Assembly (NCBI GenBank): GCA_013816585.1
Contig: JACDEE010000014.1
Location: 1-64,000 of the forward strand
Direction of reading: 5' to 3'
Length of the DNA: 64,000 bases
Origin: Sphingosinicella sp.
Lineage (GTDB): Bacteria; Pseudomonadota; Alphaproteobacteria; Sphingomonadales; Sphingomonadaceae
Shown here: one piece after another, positions 58,977-64,000 of the stretch
Numbering within the stretch: position 1 is the stretch's first letter
How the letters are laid out: each line of letters opens with the position of its first letter
Position numbers and translations under genes: made by a program
The notes under the pieces: generated by a model
What the model saw: the letters and a program-made list of their open reading frames with translations, nothing else
What the model was told of the DNA's origin: nothing
Database searches by the model: none

Positions 58977-59048
58977 CCTTAAAAAATGCGCTCGCCGCGA
59001 TTTGGCGGCTTGCACAACAGGCCCTCGGCCCGTTAAACCTTTCCTCCC

Positions 59049-60698
59049 ATGGCCCGGTTCATTTTCATCACCGGCGGCGTGGTCTCATCCTTGGGTAAAG
59101 GCCTTATGGCCGCCTCGCTCGCCGCCCTCCTCCAGGCGCGGGGCTACAAGGTCCGCATCCGCAAATTCGATCCCTATCTGAACGTCGATCCAGGCACCAT
59201 GTCGCCCTATCAGCATGGCGAAGTCTATGTGACCGACGATGGGGCGGAGACCGATCTGGATCTCGGCCATTATGAGCGATTCTCCGGAGTCGCCGCCCGC
59301 CAGTCGGACAATATCACCACCGGGCGGATTTACCGCGACATCATCGCCAAGGAACGGCGCGGCGATTATCTGGGCGCCACCGTCCAGGTCATTCCCCACG
59401 TCACCAACGAGATCAAGGAATTCGCCCGCGCGGATTTGGGCGATCTCGATTTCCTGATCTGCGAGATTGGCGGCACCGTCGGCGACATCGAATCTCTGCC
59501 CTTCATCGAAGCCATCCGCCAGCTTCGAAACGATCTGGGCGCCGACGATCGCGGCCGCAAGAACACGGTTTCGATCCACACCACCTTGATTCCCTATATT
59601 GCGGCGGCGGGGGAGCTGAAGACCAAGCCTACGCAGCATAGCGTCCGTGACCTTACCAGCCTGGGCATTCAGCCCGATCTGTTGCTTTGCCGGGTCGATC
59701 GGACGCTGCCCGAGACCGAACGCGCCAAGATCGCCCAATTCTGCAACGTCCGGAAGGAAGCGGTCATTCCCGCTCTAGATGCCAAGAGCATCTATGCGGT
59801 CCCCTTGCAATATCATCACGAAGGGCTGGACGCCGAAGTGCTTCGCGCCTTCGGAATCACCGACGCTCCGGAACCCGATCTTGCCCGCTGGGACGACATC
59901 ATGGACCGGATGGAGAATTTCGAAGGCGAGGTCACGATCGGCGTGGTCGGCAAATATGTCGGGCTTCAAGACGCCTATAAGTCGCTGACCGAGGCGCTGG
60001 TTCATGGCGGCCTCGCCAACCGGGTGAAGGTCCGGATCAACTGGCTGGATGCGGAGCTTTTTTCGGAAGAGGGTGGGGGGGTAGCCCCGATGCTGGAGCC
60101 GGTGCACGGCATCCTGGTCCCCGGCGGTTTCGGCGAGCGCGGCAGCGAGGGCAAGATCGCCAGTGTCCAGTTCGCCCGCGAACGCAACGTGCCCTTTTTC
60201 GGCATTTGCCTCGGAATGCAGATGGCCTGCATCGAAGGCGCCCGGAACACCGCCGGCATGGGCGCCGCCAGCACGACCGAATTCGGCGAAACCACCGAGC
60301 CGGTCGTCGGCCTCATCACCGAATGGATGACGGCGGAAGGGCTGCAAAAGCGCGAAGCCCATGGCGATCTGGGCGGCACGATGCGCCTTGGCGCCTACGA
60401 CGCCACTCTGGCCGGAAACAGCCACGTCGCCGCCATCTACGGCGGGACCAAAATCAGCGAACGCCACCGCCACCGCTATGAAGTGAATATCCACTACAAG
60501 CAGGCCCTGGAAAAAGGTGGGCTGATCTTCTCCGGAATGAGTCCGGATGGTGCCTTGCCGGAAATCGTCGAACGGCCGGATCACCCCTGGTTCGTCGGGG
60601 TGCAATTTCATCCCGAACTGAAGAGCAAGCCCTTCGATCCGCATCCGTTGTTTGCTTCATTCATAGAAGCAGCGGTGAAGCAAAGCCGGCTAGTCTGA
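59049..60698 (+). CDS. pyrG: CTP synthase
   Basis: Glutamine-dependent amination of UTP to CTP, 549 residues. The N-terminal synthetase domain starts [22 protein letters not shown]. The GATase domain nucleophile is in [14 protein letters not shown], with the terminal [19 protein letters not shown]. The ATG at 59049 is the family start. Two hairpins lie downstream and probably end the transcript. Confidence 0.98.
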   Translation: MARFIFITGGVVSSLGKGLMAASLAALLQARGYKVRIRKFDPYLNVDPGTMSPYQHGEVYVTDDGAETDLDLGHYERFSGVAARQSDNITTGRIYRDIIAKERRGDYLGATVQVIPHVTNEIKEFARADLGDLDFLICEIGGTVGDIESLPFIEAIRQLRNDLGADDRGRKNTVSIHTTLIPYIAAAGELKTKPTQHSVRDLTSLGIQPDLLLCRVDRTLPETERAKIAQFCNVRKEAVIPALDAKSIYAVPLQYHHEGLDAEVLRAFGITDAPEPDLARWDDIMDRMENFEGEVTIGVVGKYVGLQDAYKSLTEALVHGGLANRVKVRINWLDAELFSEEGGGVAPMLEPVHGILVPGGFGERGSEGKIASVQFARERNVPFFGICLGMQMACIEGARNTAGMGAASTTEFGETTEPVVGLITEWMTAEGLQKREAHGDLGGTMRLGAYDATLAGNSHVAAIYGGTKISERHRHRYEVNIHYKQALEKGGLIFSGMSPDGALPEIVERPDHPWFVGVQFHPELKSKPFDPHPLFASFIEAAVKQSRLV

Positions 60699-60796
60699 TC
60701 GGCCAAGCGGCAGCGAAGCGAGCGCACCGCGCTCGTTAGCAGCGGCGAGAGTCCGATCAGACCGGCTGGCCGGGCGGCTGGCAGCAAGCCAGCCGC
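60695..60796 (+). terminator. Hairpins downstream of pyrG (terminator-like, repeat-rich)
   Basis: CTGATCGG (60695-60702) pairs with CCGATCAG (60753-60760). GCGGCTGGC (60774-60782) pairs with GCCAGCCGC (60788-60796) around a five-base loop. No T-run follows, so termination may be factor-dependent. The segment also shares pieces (GTTAGCAGCGGCG, GCGGCCGCCCGTGACG) with repeats near 62.5 and 63.5 kb. Confidence 0.55.
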
Positions 60797-60885
60797 GTTC
60801 ATCCGCCCAGTCCGCCCCTGTTGCAGCTAGGAGCGGCCGCCCGTGACGTTCTTTCGATCTGACGGATGAGCAGTTAGCGCCTGGC

Positions 60886-61329
60886 TCATTTCCCCGATAG
60901 CATCGCGGTGTACCGCATCTGCATCTCGTCGGGCTCGACTTCCTCGATTGAGTGACCGATCAGCCAGTCGTAGCCGAAAGGGTCGCGCACGGTGCCCGAT
61001 CGTTCGCCGTAAAACTGGTCCTGCGCGGGCCGCACGATCTTCGCCCCGGCATCGACGGCGTCTGAGATCATTTTATCGGCATCGTCGACATGCAGGTGAA
61101 TATAGCAGGCGCTGGGGCCGTTGGGATCGAGCGGATGGATACCGAATTCCGGAAACGCATCGGAGATCATGATCGTGGCGCTTCCGAACAGCAATTCGGC
61201 GTGGCCGATGCGACCTGAAGGCTCGACGAGGCGAAATTTTTCGGTCGCGCCGAACGCCTTGGCATAAAATGCAATCGCATCTTGCGCACAGGCCGCTCGC
61301 AGATACGGAAAGACTTCATGGACGGACAA
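60886..61329 (-). CDS. VOC-family protein (PhnB-like)
   Basis: 147 residues from a TTG at 61329, chosen because AGGAGA lies just upstream and the protein then reads SVHEVFPYLRAACAQDAIAFY, the usual PhnB-like opening. Later blocks are FGSATIMISDAFPEFG, YIHLHVDDADKMISDAVDAGA and GTVRDPFGYDWLIGHSIEEV. Function unknown; members of this group are often wrongly named glyoxalases. The start overlaps the end of an AraC-type regulator gene by 14 bases, so the two are one operon. Confidence 0.87.
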   Translation of the reverse strand: MSVHEVFPYLRAACAQDAIAFYAKAFGATEKFRLVEPSGRIGHAELLFGSATIMISDAFPEFGIHPLDPNGPSACYIHLHVDDADKMISDAVDAGAKIVRPAQDQFYGERSGTVRDPFGYDWLIGHSIEEVEPDEMQMRYTAMLSGK

Positions 61330-62233
61330 GGCTGTTCTCCTGGTTGTTGCCAGGGCGGTCTGCCCTACGCGTGCCGTCTCGTATTGAACAAAGTTGACCG
61401 CCGACGACGTCATTCGGGATAACCACGTGGCGTGCGTCCGCCGGTGCAATGCGCCGGTAATTGCCGGGGGTTAATCCGGTGAACCGAAGGAACTCGCGGC
61501 TCATATGCGCCTGGTCGGCATAGCGATGTGCCGCAGCCACTTCGGCCAGGCTCATGGTCGCGCTGCGATGGAGATGATCCAGCGCGCGGTTGAAGCGCCG
61601 GAGCCGCTGGTAGGATTTCGGCGGGATCCCCACGGCTTGAGTGAATGTCCGCGCAAGATACCGGTGACTGAAACCGCTTTCCCGGACGATGTCTGACACC
61701 CTTGAACCCTGGTCAAGCCGGGCGAGCATGTGTGCGATCAGAGCGTCGACACCCCGCACCCTCGGCAACCGCCGGGCGAGCACCTCCTCCAGCACGAGCA
61801 TACGATTCTCGGACGTTGAGGTTGCTTCCAGGCGTTCCTTCACTTCCGCGAGCCAGGAATGGTCCCAGATATCGTCCAGGCGCGTGTGCCGGTGCGCCAG
61901 CGCGCCTGCCGGCGTGTTCGACAGCAGTTCGGCGACACCGGGCCAGAGCATGGCTCCGACGCTCCCCCGCTGTCCCGCCACTTCCTTGCGAAAGGCGGAT
62001 TCGCGGACGCCGCCAATCACAGCCGTTCCGAGGTCGGTCGCTCTCTGATCGGATCCCTTGAACAGGCGGACAGGGCTGTCGCCCAACCTGATGGAGAGGT
62101 GCATGGCGCCGGAGGGAAGAACCAGCTCATGGCAGGCGCCGGCCGCCGGCGTCGGTCCCCCGTCGGTAGCCCAAAGCAGGGAGACGAACGGACGAAGCTC
62201 CGCTCTGGGCCGGCGACATATGCTCACTAACAT
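61316..62233 (-). CDS. AraC-family transcriptional regulator
   Basis: 305 residues. The N-terminal sensor region (RRPRAELRPFVSLLWATDGG...ELVLPSGAMHLSIRL) is of the DUF6597 type. The C-terminal HTH_18 domain shows VSDIVRESGFSHRYLARTFTQAVGIPPKSYQRL and the second helix-turn-helix SLAEVAAAHRYADQAHMSREF. It probably controls its own operon, which includes the VOC gene. The last 40 residues beyond the HTH are atypical and may be a read-through tail. Confidence 0.88.
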   Translation of the reverse strand: MLVSICRRPRAELRPFVSLLWATDGGPTPAAGACHELVLPSGAMHLSIRLGDSPVRLFKGSDQRATDLGTAVIGGVRESAFRKEVAGQRGSVGAMLWPGVAELLSNTPAGALAHRHTRLDDIWDHSWLAEVKERLEATSTSENRMLVLEEVLARRLPRVRGVDALIAHMLARLDQGSRVSDIVRESGFSHRYLARTFTQAVGIPPKSYQRLRRFNRALDHLHRSATMSLAEVAAAHRYADQAHMSREFLRFTGLTPGNYRRIAPADARHVVIPNDVVGGQLCSIRDGTRRADRPGNNQENSLVRP

Positions 62234-62288
62234 TCCCTATTCCCACCTCCCTTATGCCACATCGGGGAGGGTGCGCCCAGCGGGCAAG

Positions 62289-62520
62289 CTGAGCGGGCGG
62301 CGCGGCCCGGCGGCAATTTGCAAAGCAAATGGCGCATGGCCCGCGCACCAGCGCCAGCCGGCCGACGGGGCGGCTGGACATCCAGCAGAACCCTTTCGAC
62401 GTCACGCTGAGCGCGCGGCGCGGCCACGCAGGGATTGCGAAGCAATCTTGAGTGGCCCGCACCCAGCGCCAGCCGGCCGACGGGGCGGCTGGACATCCAG
62501 CCGAACCCGTTCGACGTCAC
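62289..62520. repeat. Imperfect tandem duplication of about 116 bases
   Basis: Units 62289-62405 and 62406-62520 both run from GCTGAGCG to TTCGACGTCAC. They share a nearly identical 3' half (AGCCGGCCGACGGGGCGGC, GGACATCCAGC) and a more divergent centre. They fill most of the 363-base gap between the AraC and SRPBCC genes. No gene is supported in this gap. Confidence 0.85.
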
Positions 62521-62596
62521 GGCCGCCCGTGGCGTTCTCTCTTACAGGCTAACGACAGGATCAGGGTGGCGACCGAAGCCGCCACCCCCAAAACCC

Positions 62597-63088
62597 TCAG
62601 CCTTCCCAACCAAACCGCTTATCCAACTTGGTAAGCTGGCTCGCAAAGCCCTGCTGCTGCATTCCACTGGTCTTCGCATCGTACAATTGGCCCATCGTAA
62701 CGATCATCCGCACATGCCCGTCCGCGGCCGGGATGAAATCGACGTCGATCCGGCTCTCATGAGCGGGCACGTCGGGCAGGAAATCGATCATCTGGGTCAG
62801 GGTCAGATGTTCTTCGGGCCGGAATTCAGTGAATTTTCCTTTGCAGAGAGTCGATGCCGGCTGGCCCATTTTTACCATGGCGGCCTGCATCTCGGGGGTG
62901 GCGGCAATCATGTCGTATTGCAGGGCACCATCCGGCCGGGCTTCGATCGTGTGCACGTCGACCCGAAAGCCCTGCGGACCCCACCAGGATTCAAACCCGT
63001 CCTTGGTCGCCCAAAGCTCCCAAAGCTCCTTGCTGTCGGCCTTGTAGCTGCGCTCAACGACGAGGCTCGCTTCGATTTGATCAATCAT
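62597..63088 (-). CDS. SRPBCC (AHSA1-type) domain protein
   Basis: 163 residues, START-like fold with a deep hydrophobic cavity: LVVERSYKADSKELWELWATKDGFESWWGP, then FRPEEHLTLTQMIDF and VRMIVTMGQLYD. These proteins bind hydrophobic ligands; the ligand is not known. The start overlaps the ArsR stop (ATGA). ArsR plus AHSA1 is a common two-gene module in which the ArsR protein controls both. Confidence 0.9.
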   Translation of the reverse strand: MIDQIEASLVVERSYKADSKELWELWATKDGFESWWGPQGFRVDVHTIEARPDGALQYDMIAATPEMQAAMVKMGQPASTLCKGKFTEFRPEEHLTLTQMIDFLPDVPAHESRIDVDFIPAADGHVRMIVTMGQLYDAKTSGMQQQGFASQLTKLDKRFGWEG

Positions 63089-63426
63089 CTCTTGTCACTC
63101 CCTTTATCGGACTTCTGATTTTGCCTGGCCTCGAGTGCGGCGCCAAAGCGATCGAGCCGCGCCTCCCAAAGCTCGCGATATTTGCCGAGCCACCCTTCGA
63201 GCTCCCGGAACGGATCCGGTTTCAGTGAGTAGAGCCGCCGCTGCCCATCGGGTCGCATGGCGACGAACCCGGCCTCGTGCAGGATCCGGAGGTGCCGGGA
63301 AACGCCGGATTGGTGGATGCCGACCTCATCGACCAGGTCGTTCACCTGGCGCTCGCCCTGGCTGAGGGCGTCGAGCACTCGGCGGCGGGTGGGGTCGGCC
63401 AAGGTCTGGAATGTGTCTATATGCAT
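63085..63426 (-). CDS. ArsR-family transcriptional regulator
   Basis: 113 residues from the Met at 63426 (MHIDTFQTLADPTRRRVLD), the family start. Winged helix: VNDLVDEVGIHQSGVSRHLRILHEAGFV with the wing MRPDGQRRLYSL. No cysteine metal site in the recognition helix, so it is probably not a metal sensor. An upstream in-frame TTG is actually the -35 box, which favours the chosen start. The promoter spacing suggests a leaderless message. Confidence 0.9.
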   Translation of the reverse strand: MHIDTFQTLADPTRRRVLDALSQGERQVNDLVDEVGIHQSGVSRHLRILHEAGFVAMRPDGQRRLYSLKPDPFRELEGWLGKYRELWEARLDRFGAALEARQNQKSDKGSDKR

Positions 63427-63433
63427 GAAGATG

Positions 63434-63462
63434 CATATGTGTGATTGTGTATGTGTTGTCAA
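63434..63462 (-). promoter_or_regulatory. Promoter of the arsR-SRPBCC operon
   Basis: Minus strand TTGACA (63457-63462) and CATATG (63434-63439), spacer 17. Transcription would begin at or next to the ATG at 63426. Two ATGCAT palindromes (63421-63426, 63431-63436) overlap the -10 and could be the operator. Confidence 0.5.
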
Positions 63463-63474
63463 GAACTGACTCCG

Positions 63475-63595
63475 CCCTGCCGCAGCGTGGCGAGCGCGAA
63501 GCGATCGTTAGCAGCGGCGGTAGACGGGCCACTTGGCCAGCGGGGCTGCGGGCGATGCCCGCCGAACCCGTTCGACGTCACGGCCGCCCGTGACG
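63475..63595. repeat. Further copy of the intergenic repeat
   Basis: Contains GCGAAGCGATCGTTAGCAG and GAACCCGTTCGACGTCACGG followed by CCGCCCGTGACG. It matches the end of the 62.5-kb unit and parts of the region after pyrG. Otherwise the 291-base gap between the arsR gene and the last gene holds nothing recognised. Confidence 0.6.
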
Positions 63596-63717
63596 GAGAT
63601 TTTGCAGCACGCGTTCGGAAGATGAACCGGAGGGGAAAGAGCGATTTTTGCTCTTGCGTTTGCGGAATCACTTGGCATTGTACGCCTATCGGCGGGGGCC
63701 GTTTGGATGGGGCAGCG

Positions 63718-64000
63718 ATGAATAAGATGAACCGAATGGCAGCGGCCGCGCTGCTAGCGCTTACTGCCGCGAGTGCGGCCACGGCCCAAGAGCGAAGCGC
63801 TATCAAAGAAGGCTTTGCCCTCCCGGCGAATAGCGAAAAAAGAATTTTAGTATTCCGGCCAAAGGTGAGCGTCGGCGCTCAATCCACCGGGGGCTTATTC
63901 GAACCAAGGGCCGAGTGGACGGATCAAGCTAGGGTCAATATCCAGGCAGCGCTGGTGAAGCGGCAGGTGGATCTTGGAAACGTTATCGTATCGGCGCCCG
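63718..64000 (+). CDS. Exported protein, N-terminal part, cut by window edge
   Basis: ATG at 63718 opens a frame that runs to the window end (94 codons seen). Signal peptide: basic MNKMNRM, hydrophobic AAAALLALTAASA, cleavage about ATA-QE. The mature start (ALPANSEKRILVFRPKVSVG, then TGGLFEPRAEWTDQAR) suggests a periplasmic protein, family not recognised. The ATG is preceded by GGGGCAG, a weak ribosome site. Confidence 0.7.
   Translation, partial: MNKMNRMAAAALLALTAASAATAQERSAIKEGFALPANSEKRILVFRPKVSVGAQSTGGLFEPRAEWTDQARVNIQAALVKRQVDLGNVIVSAP

Noticed and set aside
63459-63806. Minus-strand open frame upstream of the arsR gene
   Set aside because: It overlaps the intergenic repeat and the signal-peptide-encoding gene on the other strand, and has no supporting features.

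Overview
The window is GC-rich, densely packed chromosomal DNA that reads as a sphingomonad (Alphaproteobacteria, Sphingomonadales). This is inferred from gene content and order: a tkt-gap-pgk-fba block, a complete nuoA-N operon carrying an extra cupin and tiny genes, a birA-coaX-rnj tail, DUF1467 and DUF2336 proteins, a gltA/gltX/comEC/lexA block and tpiA-secG-pyrG. No rRNA, tRNA or CRISPR array was recognised.

Layout: 1-768 is the end of an IS5-family element abutting a broken RTX-repeat gene. 931-7799 holds glycolytic and Calvin-type genes (tkt, gap, pgk, fba) and thiE. Two genes in this block, a VOC-fold gene and a methyltransferase gene, each carry an apparent one-base deletion. 7800-15600 is an accessory stretch inserted between thiE and an L,D-transpeptidase gene. 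It holds a frameshifted DUF4238-type gene, a two-gene minus-strand operon whose products both carry HEPN-like RX4H motifs (one MauJ-like), a META-domain lipoprotein, a small secreted protein and a DUF72 gene with several lesions. 15642-20151 holds cell-wall enzymes, efp, suhB and a beta-propeller lipoprotein.

20291-35338 is the respiratory complex I operon. Its genes are chained almost throughout by 1-10 base start/stop overlaps. The joints contain unusual parts: a 45-residue membrane protein between nuoE and nuoF, an 18-codon mini-ORF between nuoF and nuoG, and a tandem 32-base repeat between nuoJ and nuoK that creates two 11-codon mini-ORFs relaying termination to initiation. birA follows with an apparent CTG start, then a DHCW-type cupin, coaX, rnj and DUF1467. 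39166-47001 holds a large coiled-coil membrane protein, a bifunctional-looking nucleotidyltransferase/membrane protein, a DUF2336 protein, a histidine kinase lacking the H-box histidine and a HerA/YjgR-type ATPase.

47014-60698 holds gltA, gltX, comEC, a PilZ protein, a cupin, a VOC protein, a DUF559 nuclease-like gene framed by perfect 19-base inverted repeats, lexA with a clear GTTC-N7-GTTC SOS box and promoter, trpG, a PpiD-like foldase, tpiA, secG and pyrG. The genes trpE, trpD, trpC, moaC and moeA, which I recall lying in this block in related bacteria, are absent. 60699-64000 holds two small regulator/effector pairs (AraC with VOC, ArsR with SRPBCC), separated by copies of an intergenic repeat that includes a tandem duplication of about 116 bases, and the start of an exported protein.

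The core genes show no frameshifts over tens of kilobases, while several dispensable genes do. This favours real gene decay over sequencing error, but raw reads would be needed to settle it.
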